DNA of 64,000 nt from Halomonas shengliensis (GTDB taxonomy: Bacteria > Pseudomonadota > Gammaproteobacteria > Pseudomonadales > Halomonadaceae). Shown here in pieces: positions 1-8,801 of this stretch. The notes beneath the pieces are model-generated. The model was not told where the DNA came from, ran no database searches, and saw only the letters and a list, made by a program, of their open reading frames with translations. The stretch spans positions 219,658 to 283,657 of the forward strand of contig NZ_FNIV01000004.1 of the NCBI RefSeq assembly GCF_900104135.1, given 5' to 3'. The translations under genes were made by a program, and so were the position numbers. Positions within the stretch are counted from its first letter, which is position 1, and each line of letters opens with the position of its first letter.

Positions 1-540
1 GTGCGGGTGTGGGATGGCGGCATGAGCTTCCACGGTGGCCTGCTCGGCGTGCTGGTGGCCGCCTGGTGGTTCGCCAGGAAGAAGCAACTCGCCTTCCTGA
101 CCCTTACCGACTTCGTCGCCCCGCTGGTGCCCATCGGCCTGGGCGCCGGGCGCATCGGCAACTTCATCAACCGCGAACTTCCCGGGAGAGTCACCGAGAT
201 GCCCTGGGGCATGCCGTTCCCCGGCCTCGGGCCCGAGCCGCGTCACCCCAGCTCGCTCTACGAGGCGCTGCTGGAGGGCGCGGTGCTGTTCGTGGTGCTG
301 TGGTTCGTCACCGCCACCCCGCGCCGCCGTGGCCTGGCCTCGGGACTCTTCCTTGCACTCTATGGTGCCTTCCGCTTCCTGGTCGAGTTCTACCGCCTGC
401 CGGATGCCCATATCGGCTACCTGGCCTTCGGCTGGTTCACCATGGGGATGCTGCTGACGCTGCCGATGATTGCCGGTGGCCTGGCGCTGATCGCCTGGTC
501 GCGCTGCCAGCCCGTCGATGCCCGTATCGGCACCCCGTAG
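1..540 (+). CDS. lgt: Prolipoprotein diacylglyceryl transferase, 3' part
   Basis: C-terminal 179 residues of Lgt, the inner-membrane enzyme that moves diacylglycerol from phosphatidylglycerol onto the lipobox cysteine of prolipoproteins. The family signature is visible: the SFHGGLLG segment near the start of the visible part, then [15 protein letters not shown], a [14 protein letters not shown] segment and three hydrophobic helices ending in a short basic tail. The frame is open at base 1 and the family is usually about 260-280 residues, so the gene begins before the window. thyA follows 63 bases downstream in the same direction, the common gammaproteobacterial order lgt-thyA. Confidence 0.95.
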   Translation: MRVWDGGMSFHGGLLGVLVAAWWFARKKQLAFLTLTDFVAPLVPIGLGAGRIGNFINRELPGRVTEMPWGMPFPGLGPEPRHPSSLYEALLEGAVLFVVLWFVTATPRRRGLASGLFLALYGAFRFLVEFYRLPDAHIGYLAFGWFTMGMLLTLPMIAGGLALIAWSRCQPVDARIGTP

Positions 541-542
541 CA

Positions 543-558
543 GCGCGATTTATCGCGC
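543..558. repeat. REP-like 16-bp palindrome between lgt and thyA
   Basis: GCGCGATTTATCGCGC is a perfect 7-bp inverted repeat around TT. It has the same design (seven-base arms ending in GAT, two-base centre) as the palindromes inside the ProQ-domain gene at 2448, 2529 and 2557, so it is probably a REP-type extragenic palindrome. It could also act as a weak hairpin between lgt and thyA; no T-run follows. Confidence 0.6.
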
Positions 559-603
559 GATACGCTAGAATTCGCTCCCTGCATTCATCAGCCAGAGAAC
601 ACC

Positions 604-1425
604 GTGACCGACGAAACCCTGCCCGCCCTGGAACAGCCCTACCTCGACCTGATGCGCCAGGTGCTCGACCATGGCGTCGAGCGTGACGACCGCACCGGGG
701 TGGGCACGCGCTCGATCTTCGGCCACCAGATGCGCTTCGACCTGGCCCGCGGCTTCCCGCTGCTGACCACCAAGAAGCTGCACACCCGCTCGATCTTCCA
801 TGAACTGCTGTGGTTCCTGGCCGGTGATACCAATATCGCCTACCTCAAGGAGCATGGCGTGCGGATCTGGGACGAGTGGGCCGACGAGAACGGCGACCTC
901 GGCCCGATCTACGGCTACCAGTGGCGTAGCTGGCCCGATCCGCGCGGCGGCCATGTCGACCAGATCGCGGGTCTGCTCGAACAGCTGCGGGTGAATCCCC
1001 GCTCGCGGCGGCTGATCGTCTCCGCCTGGAATCCCGCCCAGGTCGACGAGATGCAGTTGCCGCCGTGCCACTGCCTGTTCCAGTTCTACGTAGCCGAGGG
1101 GCGGCTCTCCTGCCAGCTCTACCAGCGCAGCGCCGATATCTTCCTGGGGGTACCCTTCAATATCGCCAGCTACGCGCTGCTGACCCAGATGATCGCCCAG
1201 GTGGCGGGCCTCGAGCCCGGCGAGTTCATCCACACCCTGGGTGATGCCCACCTCTACCTGAACCATCTGGAGCAGGCCGAGGAGCAGCTCGCCCGCACCC
1301 CTCGACCGGCCCCCCGGCTGGTGCTCGACCCGAGCATCGATGACCTGTTCGCCTTTGGCATCGAGCATATCGCCATCGAAGGCTACGATCCCCATCCGCA
1401 TATCAAGGCCGAGGTGGCGGTATGA
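604..1425 (+). CDS. thyA: Thymidylate synthase
   Basis: Makes dTMP from dUMP with methylenetetrahydrofolate as carbon donor and reductant. The 273-residue protein has the [11 protein letters not shown] phosphate-loop region, the [11 protein letters not shown] active site with nucleophile Cys155, and the [21 protein letters not shown] dUMP/folate segment. It is slightly longer than E. coli ThyA (264) because of an N-terminal extension. GTG is the start codon; the Shine-Dalgarno match upstream is weak. The stop overlaps the folA start by 4 bases (ATGA), so the two folate-cycle genes are almost certainly co-transcribed and translationally coupled. Confidence 0.96.
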   Translation: MTDETLPALEQPYLDLMRQVLDHGVERDDRTGVGTRSIFGHQMRFDLARGFPLLTTKKLHTRSIFHELLWFLAGDTNIAYLKEHGVRIWDEWADENGDLGPIYGYQWRSWPDPRGGHVDQIAGLLEQLRVNPRSRRLIVSAWNPAQVDEMQLPPCHCLFQFYVAEGRLSCQLYQRSADIFLGVPFNIASYALLTQMIAQVAGLEPGEFIHTLGDAHLYLNHLEQAEEQLARTPRPAPRLVLDPSIDDLFAFGIEHIAIEGYDPHPHIKAEVAV

Positions 1426-1964
1426 ACCAGTCAGACCTCCTGAGCGATGACACCCTCGTTCCAGTGGCCATGATCGCCGCCATGGATCGTCGGCGGGTGA
1501 TCGGCGTCGATAACCAGCTGCCCTGGTACCTGCCCGAGGACCTCAAGTTCTTCAAGCGCATGACCCAGGCCAAGCCGCTGGTGATGGGGCGCAAGACCTT
1601 CCAGTCCATCGGCCGGCCGCTGCCCGGGCGGCTCAATATCGTGGTCACCCGCGACACCGGGTTCGCCCACGACGGCGTGCGGGTCTGCCACGACCTGCCC
1701 TCCGCCCTGGTCCTGGCCGACCAGCAGGCGATCATCGATGGCGTCGAGGAGATCATGGTGATGGGCGGTGCCGACATCTACGCCCAGGCCCTGCCTCACG
1801 CCAGCCGCCTCTATCTCACCGAGGTGGATATCGAGGTGGAGGGCGACGCCCGCTTCCCGGAGATCGATCCCGCGGAGTGGGAGGAGGTCCAGCGCGTGCC
1901 GGGCACTCCCGCCGAGGGGCAGCCCGCCTACGACTTCGTCGAGTATCGTCGTCGCGAAGGTTAG
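1422..1964 (+). CDS. folA: Dihydrofolate reductase
   Basis: Reduces dihydrofolate, the by-product of thymidylate synthase, back to tetrahydrofolate with NADPH. The 180-residue protein has the DHFR landmarks: [26 protein letters not shown] near the N terminus, the [17 protein letters not shown] nucleotide-binding turn, and [14 protein letters not shown] near residue 110. It overlaps thyA by 4 bases, so supply and recycling of the cofactor are coupled. There is a short N-terminal extension before the usual family start; a downstream ATG (1471) is a possible alternative start. Confidence 0.96.
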   Translation: MNQSDLLSDDTLVPVAMIAAMDRRRVIGVDNQLPWYLPEDLKFFKRMTQAKPLVMGRKTFQSIGRPLPGRLNIVVTRDTGFAHDGVRVCHDLPSALVLADQQAIIDGVEEIMVMGGADIYAQALPHASRLYLTEVDIEVEGDARFPEIDPAEWEEVQRVPGTPAEGQPAYDFVEYRRREG

Positions 1965-2067
1965 CGCCGCGAGGATGTCGGCACCCGACGACATTTGTCA
2001 TGGGCACGCATCTGGCACAGACTTGAAGGCGATGCCTGTATCACAGAGCTTGCGGGAGGAGACCGGT

Positions 2068-3150
2068 TTGGCCGAGCAACGCGTACACTCGCTGCTGGAC
2101 GCCCTGGATGGGCGCACTCGATCGCTGCTGGAGCGCCTGACCCTCGAGCGCGAGGCGCGCCGCCACGCCGAGGCCGTGCAGGGCGAGCTGGCCCAGCGCC
2201 TCGCCGAACTGGAGCGGCAACTGGCCGAGGCCGAGGCCACACGCCTGGAACTCATTGAGGAGTGCCGCGAGCTCGACGAGCAGAACAGTGAGCTGGAGGC
2301 CCACAACCGCCATCTCCACGAACGCCTGGCCGCCGGCGAGCCCGCCGAGGGCGGTTTCCGCCCCGGGCGTCGCTCCCAGGGCCTCTCCGCGCTGATCGGC
2401 CGGCGGCCTGTGGCACGCCAGGAAGACGGTGGCGCATCGCAGATATCGCCGGATAAATCCGGCTCCTACGGCAGTCATGTTGCTGCTTCGGCTGCTGATG
2501 ATGACGCGAGATATATCGCGACCGCATCGCCGGATAAATCCGGCTCCGATGTAGGAGCTCGATTTATCGAGCGATCAGCCAATTCAGGCGCCACCCAAAG
2601 CGAGGCTCCCTCTCCTCAGGCCCTGCTCGATGAATGGTATGCACGCTATCCCGCCGCCTTCTTCAAGGGCCATACTCGCCCGCTGATGGTCGGCATCCAC
2701 GAGGTGCTGGCCAGCCGTGAGCCCTGGCCCGAGAAGCTGGTGCGCAGGGCGCTGGCCTGCTACGTCAACCTGCCACGCTATCTCAAGGCGGTGCGCGAGG
2801 ATGCCGAGCGCATCGATCTCGACGGCCAGCCCGCCGGCAAGGTGGATGCCCAGTCGGCCGATCACGCCCACCGCAAGCTCGACCGCCTGCAGGGCGAGAA
2901 GCGGAACACTCAAGGTCGCAAGGCCCAGGGGCGTCAGAACGAGCGCCATAACACCAAGGGGCGCGGCAAGCCGGCCAGGGCAGGCTCTCAGGACCGAGCC
3001 CACGGCAAGCCGAAGGATGGCGCCAAGGGCAGGCCCTCGTCGCAGGGGCCGGGCACCAGCGCCGGGCCCGTCCGCGAGCGTGCCGAGCCGGCACCCGCCA
3101 CCATGGAAGAGAAACTCTCGGCCCTGCTGGCCAAGCATAACGGCCGCTAA
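2068..3150 (+). CDS. ProQ/FinO-domain RNA-binding protein with N-terminal coiled coil
   Basis: About residues 15-95 form a charged coiled coil. A low-complexity linker (about 125-170) follows, then a ProQ/FinO domain (about 185-275: LLDEWYARYPAAFF, RPLMVGIHEVL, RRALACYVNLPRYLKAV, IDLDGQPAG). The tail is basic and Gly/Lys/Arg-rich and ends in MEEKLSALLAKHNGR. This domain binds structured RNAs and sRNAs in its family; the target here is unknown. I chose TTG at 2068 because GGGAGGAG lies 6 bases before it; ATG at 2032 is in frame but its GAAGG is too close. The linker is encoded by REP-like palindromes. Confidence 0.85.
   Translation: MAEQRVHSLLDALDGRTRSLLERLTLEREARRHAEAVQGELAQRLAELERQLAEAEATRLELIEECRELDEQNSELEAHNRHLHERLAAGEPAEGGFRPGRRSQGLSALIGRRPVARQEDGGASQISPDKSGSYGSHVAASAADDDARYIATASPDKSGSDVGARFIERSANSGATQSEAPSPQALLDEWYARYPAAFFKGHTRPLMVGIHEVLASREPWPEKLVRRALACYVNLPRYLKAVREDAERIDLDGQPAGKVDAQSADHAHRKLDRLQGEKRNTQGRKAQGRQNERHNTKGRGKPARAGSQDRAHGKPKDGAKGRPSSQGPGTSAGPVRERAEPAPATMEEKLSALLAKHNGR
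2442..2572. repeat. REP-like palindrome cluster inside the ProQ-domain gene
   Basis: Two exact copies of GCCGGATAAATCCGGC (2448-2463 and 2529-2544), one GCTCGATTTATCGAGC (2557-2572) and a related imperfect palindrome around 2505-2519. The copies are flanked by CTCCTACGG or TGTAGGAG tails typical of REP/BIME units. The reading frame stays open through all of them. Confidence 0.8.
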
Positions 3151-3549
3151 CACCCTGCCAGGCAAGTCTTTTTTCAATCCTCAACGCTCGCCATGCCGTT
3201 ATCGAACGGCGTTGGTGGTCGTTGACTTGTGTTCGTCATATCGGCAAGGCATGATGCAGCAACTGCCGTGAGGCGAGTGTTTGCGTAGGCAGGGGAAAGT
3301 TCCATGGGATGGGTTCATCGCGAAGGAAAACAGTGTTTTTTCTTCTTGCGTTCCCCCAGAACCCGGTATAAGGTTCCTCTTGCGAGCATTGGACTATAAC
3401 AAGGCTTCGTCGAAGTCGGCTCGCATCGGCGCCCTCCGCGAGGAGTCCTGCCGCTACGAACCGGCGCAGACCGGCAAAGCCCGCCGAATCGCCCCAGAGC
3501 GGTCGGCATAAAACGATCGAAACAGACTGCTAGTCAAAGGAACGTCATC
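3151..3549. other. Intergenic region upstream of the porin, no supported gene
   Basis: 399 bases between the ProQ-domain gene and the porin. I see no convincing gene; a 76-codon open frame at 3281-3511 has no ribosome site or family features. A TATAAC hexamer at 3395-3400 could be a -10 element for the porin, leaving an untranslated leader of about 140 bases, but no good -35 partner is visible. Confidence 0.4.
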
Positions 3550-4701
3550 ATGAAAAAGACACTGTTAGCGACTGCTATTGCTGCCTCCATGGCCGCCACC
3601 GGCGCCCAGGCCGCCACCGTCTATAACCAGGACGGCACCAAGCTGGATCTGTACGGCAACCTCCAGATTGCCTACAAGTCAATCGAGACTGCTCAAGCCG
3701 ATGGCTCTGTCGACTCTGAAGGCGAAGTCTTCGATAACGGCTCCACCTTGGGTGTCTCCGGCGAGCACATGATCAACGAAGGTCTGGCCGGCTACTTCAA
3801 GTACGAGTTTGAAGGCGACGCAGACGAAGCCAAGAATAACGGTGGCCTGAACAGTGGTGACCAGGCTTATATGGGCCTGAAGGGCACCTTCGGTGATGTG
3901 CGCCTGGGTTCCTGGGATCCGCTGATCGACGACTGGATCCAGGATCCGATTACCAACAACGAGTACTTCGACGTCTCCGACTCCAATGGTCGTATCGTGG
4001 GCATCGAAAACACTCGTGAAGGCGACAAGCTCAGCTATATGTCTCCGGTGCTGAATGGTTTCCAGTTTGCCGTGGGCACTCAGTATGAAGGTGATGCCGA
4101 GGACAATGATGGTATTGAATCTATTTCCCCCTCTACCGGTGGCAGCGCAACTGTCACTCAGGATAGTGGCAGCAACGCGTCCTTCTTCGGTGGTGTGAAG
4201 TACACCGCTGGCGCCTTCTCCATCGCCGCGGTCTATGACAACCTCGACAACAACGACGGTAGCTTTAGCGGCACTGATAGCGATGGCAACGCCATCGGTG
4301 GTGACTTCGACGCCGGCGAGCAGTACGGTATTACCGCCCAGTACACCTGGAACACCCTGCGTGTTGCCGCCAAGCTCGAGCGTTTCGAGTCCGATAACGA
4401 TCTGCTGGCAGACACCAACTACTATGGCCTGGGTGCGCGCTACGGCTACGGCATGGGCGACATCTACGGCGCCTACCAGTATGTCGACGTGGGCGGTGAC
4501 AACTTCCTCGATACCGCCGACGATGCATTCACCAGCGGTGACTGGCCCAGCGAGCGCGAGGACGAGAGCTACAACGAGGTCGTGATCGGCGCCACTTACA
4601 ACATCTCCGATGCCATGTACACCTTTATCGAGGGTGCCTGGTACGATCGCGAGAACGACGAAGACGACGGCGTTGCCGTTGGCGCGGTCTACATGTTCTA
4701 A
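3550..4701 (+). CDS. General porin, OmpC/OmpF-like (Gram-negative porin family)
   Basis: 383-residue outer-membrane beta-barrel. Residues 1-21 are a clear signal peptide cleaved after AQA, and the mature part opens with KLDLYGNLQIAYK, the usual first strand of trimeric porins. Amphipathic strands with aromatic girdles and acidic loops follow, and the last residue is the terminal Phe (YMF) read by the BAM complex. The very acidic composition (many Asp/Glu in loops) fits a halophile. ATG with AAAGGAAC upstream fixes the start. A strong terminator follows at 4751. Substrate preference cannot be read from the sequence. Confidence 0.92.
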   Translation: MKKTLLATAIAASMAATGAQAATVYNQDGTKLDLYGNLQIAYKSIETAQADGSVDSEGEVFDNGSTLGVSGEHMINEGLAGYFKYEFEGDADEAKNNGGLNSGDQAYMGLKGTFGDVRLGSWDPLIDDWIQDPITNNEYFDVSDSNGRIVGIENTREGDKLSYMSPVLNGFQFAVGTQYEGDAEDNDGIESISPSTGGSATVTQDSGSNASFFGGVKYTAGAFSIAAVYDNLDNNDGSFSGTDSDGNAIGGDFDAGEQYGITAQYTWNTLRVAAKLERFESDNDLLADTNYYGLGARYGYGMGDIYGAYQYVDVGGDNFLDTADDAFTSGDWPSEREDESYNEVVIGATYNISDAMYTFIEGAWYDRENDEDDGVAVGAVYMF

Positions 4702-4750
4702 ACGTCTCGGTCGCAGGGTTTGACCCTGCCCCGATGGGTTTCGACATCGA

Positions 4751-4780
4751 AAGCCGATCCTCCGGGGTCGGCTTTTTTTA
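4751..4780 (+). terminator. Rho-independent terminator after the porin
   Basis: AGCCGA (4752-4757) pairs with TCGGCT (4768-4773) over a GC-rich loop, followed directly by a run of seven T. It lies 50 bases past the porin stop. Confidence 0.85.
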
Positions 4781-4803
4781 TTCCACGTGATCAGCGAGGT
4801 TCC

Positions 4804-5853
4804 ATGAACAAGCCTATCTTGACCGCAGGCCTGCTGACCCTGGGGCTCGCCCTGGCCGGTTCCCAGGCGCTGGCCAGCGAGATGCAGGATCGTTTCCGCG
4901 AGTCGGGCAAGCAGCTCGACCTGACCGGCTTCCTGCAGGCCGATAACGACGCCCGCAGCCGCAGCTTCCTCTACGGCGGCGTGCAGGAGCACGACTTCAC
5001 CGTCAAGGAGGCCGGCAGCTACCGCTTCGAAAGTCGCGTGCCGACCGGTGAATCCGAGGAGTACCGCATCGAGGCACTGCTGCTCGATAAGCAGGGCAAC
5101 GTGCTGGCCCGCAGTGAAGGGCTGGGCCAGGATGGTGGGCTGAGTTTCGAGCAGCGCCTGGAGCCCGGCGACTATGTGCTGCAGGTGCAGGGGCACAAGT
5201 TCGGCACCGTGCGGCGCGGCGGCAACAGCTTCTCGGTGAGTGTCTCCGGTGTGAATGTCGAGGAGGACGTCTCCGCCGGCGAGGGGATCGCCTTTACCGG
5301 CACCGGCCGAGAGGGAGGCCGTAGTGCCTTCGTGCGTCGTCCGGATGTGGTGGCCGCCATCGCCGCGCCTGCGGCCAGCGAGTACGCCGATGCGCCGCAG
5401 CCGGCCCAGGCGGATGCTCCGTCATCCGCAGCCGAGCCTGCCACGCCGGCAACGGAGGTAGCCGATAGCCAGGCAACCACTGCCGAGAGCGATGCTTCCG
5501 TGGCCTCAGCGCCCGAGCCCGACAAGGGTTTCGAGCGGATCGTCACCGATGTGAAGATCCGTGCCCGCGGCGAGGTTCTGAGCTTCGAGGTGCTGGAAGC
5601 GGGTACCGTGGCCATCGCGACCTCCACCTTCCCCGGTAACGAGGGCACCTACCGCATCGAGGCCGAGGTGGTGGACGAGCAGGGACGCGTGGTGGCACGC
5701 GATGCCGGTGAAGGCTTCGACGGTGACGTCGACCTGCGCACCGAGCTGGAACCGGGGCGTTACACCATCCGCGTCAACGGCCAGAAGTTCGGCTCGGCGA
5801 TGAGTGGTGTCAACAACTACGAGCTCGAGGTACGGCAGCTGGATCGCCGCTAG
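4804..5853 (+). CDS. Secreted protein with two homologous beta-rich repeats
   Basis: 349 residues with a signal peptide (about 1-26, cleaved near ALA-SE). The mature protein contains two copies of a roughly 75-residue unit, about residues 62-140 and 250-340, that share EAG.Y/V, EYRIEA / TYRIEA, D.QG.V.AR, LEPG.Y and V.G.KFG. An Ala/Pro/Glu-rich linker of about 80 residues separates them. The repeats resemble bacterial pre-peptidase-type beta sandwiches, but no catalytic residues are evident. Function unknown; a periplasmic or surface binding role is a guess. It begins just after the porin terminator with a weak GAGG site, so it is probably transcribed separately. Confidence 0.8.
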   Translation: MNKPILTAGLLTLGLALAGSQALASEMQDRFRESGKQLDLTGFLQADNDARSRSFLYGGVQEHDFTVKEAGSYRFESRVPTGESEEYRIEALLLDKQGNVLARSEGLGQDGGLSFEQRLEPGDYVLQVQGHKFGTVRRGGNSFSVSVSGVNVEEDVSAGEGIAFTGTGREGGRSAFVRRPDVVAAIAAPAASEYADAPQPAQADAPSSAAEPATPATEVADSQATTAESDASVASAPEPDKGFERIVTDVKIRARGEVLSFEVLEAGTVAIATSTFPGNEGTYRIEAEVVDEQGRVVARDAGEGFDGDVDLRTELEPGRYTIRVNGQKFGSAMSGVNNYELEVRQLDRR

Positions 5854-5899
5854 GACTCGGCTCTAGGGTCCCGCATACCCCCATTCGATCGGGACCACC

Positions 5900-5933
5900 A
5901 AAAAGCGCCCCGGCCAGTCTCTGGTCGGGGCGC
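5900..5933 (-). terminator. Terminator of the minus-strand porin gene at 5992
   Basis: Perfect 13-bp stem (5905-5917 with 5921-5933) with a 3-base loop; read on the minus strand it is followed by TTTTT. It lies about 60 bases past the stop of the porin. Confidence 0.8.
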
Positions 5934-5991
5934 AATCGATCGAACCTTCTCTTCTGTTCAGGCCGTCATCATCGGGCCGTCATCCGACAGC

Positions 5992-7167
5992 TCAGAAGCT
6001 GTACTTGACCATGCCCTGCAGGCGTACCGCGTCGCCGTCGCGACCGTCGACCACCTCACGGGTATGGTAGGCGGCTTCGATGCCGTAGCTGACGCGCTGG
6101 ATTGGCGACCAGATGTAGTTCAGGTGCACCGCCTCGAACTGCTCGTTGGCGCCTTCCACCCCGGCAATACCGGCATCGCGGGCATCATCCAGGTCCGCCT
6201 TGGATATGCCGTAGCCCAGGTTGATGGCGCCGGGGCCGACAGCCAGGCTCATGCCCACGTTGGCACCCCAGGCCTCGATGATCTCGATGCTGTCGCCATC
6301 CAGGTAGGCCGGCGCCGAGGGGTTGTTCTGCATATATTCGCCGATGCCGTCGCCCCAGGTCAGCGCGCCGCGCAGGGTCAGCGCCTCGGTGGCGGGATAG
6401 CGGGCCGCCAGGTTGAGGCCATAGCCGGTGGCGCTGTCATCGACGCCGTTGACCTCTTCGACTTCCAGCTGGCGGGCCATGGCGGAGGCAGAGTAGTGCA
6501 GTCCGGCGGCCTGGTTCTGATAGCGCAGGGTCAGATCGGGCAGGCCGGTCTTGGCGCCCTCATGCTCAGTGTAGATCCCGCGGTTGGGGTTGAAGCGGGC
6601 AGCGACGCCGTCCCGGTAGTCTTCCGGATCCGGGTTCTCCAGGGCGATATGCCAGTTGTTCAAGGAGTAGCGCAGCTGCGCCTTGCGGCCCACCTTGCTC
6701 TGGCCCGGCTGGGGCGCCAGGTCGATGGTCGGGGTCTTGCCCAGCAGGCTACCGAAGTTGGTCCAGGTCTTGCCCGCCGTGATGCCGTTCCAGCTGCCGA
6801 AGGCGTGGCGCAGGCGCAGGTCGCCGCCTTCCGGGGCGTTGTTGAACCAGTCCACTTCGACCATGGTGGTCAGGTTGCTGCCGCCCATGGGGGTGGCAGT
6901 CTTGAAGCCCAGGCGGCTCTCGTAGGCGTGCATGGTGGTATGGCCGTCGCTGCCTTCCTGACCGTCGATCAGGATGCGCGGACGGGCGGCGAGGTCGCCG
7001 AGTTCATTGTCGACGTCGTAGATCATGTCCAGCTTGGCGTAGCCGTAGACGCTGGCCTTGGTGTCGCCGACCTCGAAGTCGACGGCGTGGGAGGCCGAGG
7101 CGATGGCCAGCGCCAGGGTGCTGCCGGCGAGCAGCGTGGCGTGCTTGAGGCGGATGGGAGCAGTCAT
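5992..7167 (-). CDS. DcaP-like outer-membrane porin
   Basis: 391 residues. A signal peptide (about 1-28, ending SASHA) is followed by VDFEVGDTKASVYGYAKLDMIYD, the first strand typical of DcaP-type porins. Later segments YESRLGFKT, LRLRHAFGSWNGITAGKTWTNF and the C-terminal GMVKYSF end in the BAM-recognised Phe. It is closely similar along its length to the gene at 7556, so the pair arose by duplication. ATG at 7167 has AAGGAAAAG 6 bases upstream. DcaP relatives take up dicarboxylates or aromatic acids; the substrate here is unknown. A separate promoter region and terminator show it is monocistronic. Confidence 0.88.
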   Translation of the reverse strand: MTAPIRLKHATLLAGSTLALAIASASHAVDFEVGDTKASVYGYAKLDMIYDVDNELGDLAARPRILIDGQEGSDGHTTMHAYESRLGFKTATPMGGSNLTTMVEVDWFNNAPEGGDLRLRHAFGSWNGITAGKTWTNFGSLLGKTPTIDLAPQPGQSKVGRKAQLRYSLNNWHIALENPDPEDYRDGVAARFNPNRGIYTEHEGAKTGLPDLTLRYQNQAAGLHYSASAMARQLEVEEVNGVDDSATGYGLNLAARYPATEALTLRGALTWGDGIGEYMQNNPSAPAYLDGDSIEIIEAWGANVGMSLAVGPGAINLGYGISKADLDDARDAGIAGVEGANEQFEAVHLNYIWSPIQRVSYGIEAAYHTREVVDGRDGDAVRLQGMVKYSF

Positions 7168-7555
7168 TGGCTTTTCCTTCTTGCGGGACGCCCATTGGGC
7201 GGAAGCGACTCGGCGACGCCTGCGGGTTCCCTTGATGATTCCGCTTGCCGCCGATGGTTGTCATGCTAACCACCCCGACGCTCTGGGCCCACAGTCGAGG
7301 CGCAGGAAAAGCTTGATATGAGTCAAGATGTAGAGGGATCTAGCGATTCAGTCTAAACAGGCAGATAATTCAGCTGAAACAAAAGATTAAGAAAGAATTA
7401 ACGTCCTGTTTAGAGTCATCCTTGCGGCGGAAAGTTGCCGGCTGGGCGCAAAAAGCCCCGGCCACTGGCCGGGGCGTAAAGATCGAAGCATTCTGCTTGT
7501 ACCGTCGGGTGCTATCGCCAGCATGGCGGGGCGGGCCCCGCCATCGGTCAGCTCC
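7168..7555. other. Intergenic region between the paired porin genes
   Basis: 388 bases, locally AT-rich in the middle (about 7330-7410), holding the promoter side of the porin at 5992. It includes a 10-bp inverted repeat, TCTAAACAGG at 7352-7361 and CCTGTTTAGA at 7405-7414, separated by 43 AT-rich bases. The right part holds the terminator of the next porin. No gene is supported. Confidence 0.5.
7450..7475 (-). terminator. Terminator of the minus-strand porin gene at 7556
   Basis: GCCCCGGCC (7455-7463) pairs with GGCCGGGGC (7467-7475); on the minus strand the stem is followed by TTTTT. It lies about 80 bases past the porin stop. Confidence 0.8.
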
Positions 7556-8707
7556 TTAGAAGCTGTACATCACCATACCCTGGAGGCGAGTGGCATCGCC
7601 ATCGGCTCCACCTTTCTCTTCACGGCTCGCCCAGGCAGCTTCGATGCCGTAGCTGATGCGCTCTGCCGGTGACCAGATATAGTTCAGGTAGGCAGTCTCG
7701 AAGGTGTCATTCCCGCTGAGTTCCTCGTCATCGAGATCGACGGTAGAAACGTTATAGGAGGCGTTGATGGCACCCGGACCGGCCTTGATGCTGGCGCCGA
7801 TGGTGCCGCCAGTGCTCTCCAGTGTCTCGAGATCGCCGTTGTCGGCCAGGTAGGCAGGTGATTTCTGGGGGCTGACGTTCATGTAGCCGCCGATGCCGTC
7901 GCCATGGGTCACGCCGGCGCGAAGGGTCACGGCCTCGGTGACATCCATGGCCGCTTCCAGGGCAACGCCCCAACCGAAGGCAGAATCGTCATCAACGGCA
8001 GCTGACGGGTAAGCCTCAGCATCATATTCGAGTTGACGCAGTACCGCAGAGGCCGAGTACTTGAAGGGGCCGGAGGTATCGGTATAGCGCGCGGTCACGT
8101 CCGGCAATTCACTCTTGGCGACATCTTCTTCGTCTTCAACAGTGTCAACCAATGCCGTTTCGGAGCCACCCAAGGTGTCCGGATCTTCGATGGACATGGA
8201 GAAGTTGCCAGTGGTGTAGCGCAGCTGCGGCTGGCGAGCCTGGTTGCCGACCCCGGGAGGACCAGTGAAGTCGATGGTCGGGGTGCCGGCGACAAAGCCG
8301 TAGAAGTTGGTCCAGAACTGGCCGGCCAGGATGCCGTTCCAGGAACCGTAGGCGTGACGCAGACGGAAGTTGTTGTCTGAGCCGTAGAAGTCACCCTCGA
8401 TCTGGGTCACCAGATCGCTGCCAGAGACCGGGGTCACGGTCTTGAAGCCGATGCGGCTCTGGTAGGCGTGCATATTGAAGTGCCCGTCCTGACTCGGCGC
8501 GTCATCCAGTGCAATATTGCTATGGCCAATGGCGTTGCCCAGGTCGGCATCCACGTCATAGATAATATCCAGCTTGGCGTAGCCGTAGACGCTGGCCTTG
8601 GTGTCGCCGACCTCGAAATCCACGGCGTGGGAGGCGCTGGCCACTGCCAGTGCCAGGGCGGAAGCGGTGAGAACGGATGCCTGCTTCAACTTGTTATAGG
8701 TTGTCAC
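7556..8707 (-). CDS. DcaP-like outer-membrane porin, paralogue
   Basis: 383 residues. The signal peptide ends SASHA, and the following VDFEVGDTKASVYGYAKLDIIYD is nearly identical to the porin at 5992. The protein also shares SRIGFKT, RLRHAYGSWNGILAGQFWTNF and the C-terminal MVMYSF. I place the start at GTG 8707 (VTTYNKLKQ), with AAGGA 9-10 bases upstream; an in-frame ATG at 8782 would add 25 residues that do not look like a signal peptide and would run through the operator repeats. Two tandem palindromes 54-95 bases upstream suggest control by a dedicated regulator. Confidence 0.87.
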   Translation of the reverse strand: MTTYNKLKQASVLTASALALAVASASHAVDFEVGDTKASVYGYAKLDIIYDVDADLGNAIGHSNIALDDAPSQDGHFNMHAYQSRIGFKTVTPVSGSDLVTQIEGDFYGSDNNFRLRHAYGSWNGILAGQFWTNFYGFVAGTPTIDFTGPPGVGNQARQPQLRYTTGNFSMSIEDPDTLGGSETALVDTVEDEEDVAKSELPDVTARYTDTSGPFKYSASAVLRQLEYDAEAYPSAAVDDDSAFGWGVALEAAMDVTEAVTLRAGVTHGDGIGGYMNVSPQKSPAYLADNGDLETLESTGGTIGASIKAGPGAINASYNVSTVDLDDEELSGNDTFETAYLNYIWSPAERISYGIEAAWASREEKGGADGDATRLQGMVMYSF

Positions 8708-8760
8708 GTGTGCTGTTCCTTGAATACTGGGGCCGCTGTCTGGGCCTTGTTGTTTGCTTA

Positions 8761-8801
8761 CGCTGACGTAAAAGTCAGCCAAACGCTGACGTAAACGTCA
8801 G
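8761..8801. promoter_or_regulatory. Tandem palindromic operator candidate upstream of the porin
   Basis: Two 18-bp copies, CGCTGACGTAAAAGTCAG (8761-8778) and CGCTGACGTAAACGTCAG (8784-8801), lie 23 bases apart (about two helical turns). The second contains the perfect palindrome CTGACG-TAAA-CGTCAG. The position just upstream of the minus-strand porin start suggests operator sites for a dimeric regulator bound on one face of the DNA; the regulator is not in the window or not recognisable. Confidence 0.6.

Noticed and set aside
3281..3511. 76-codon frame upstream of the porin
   Set aside because: No ribosome site, no family match, and it lies in the probable porin leader.
3679..5196. 505-codon open frame on the minus strand across the porin and the next gene
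   Set aside because: It is antisense to a clear porin with signal peptide and terminal Phe; no family features. Long antisense frames are common in GC-rich DNA.
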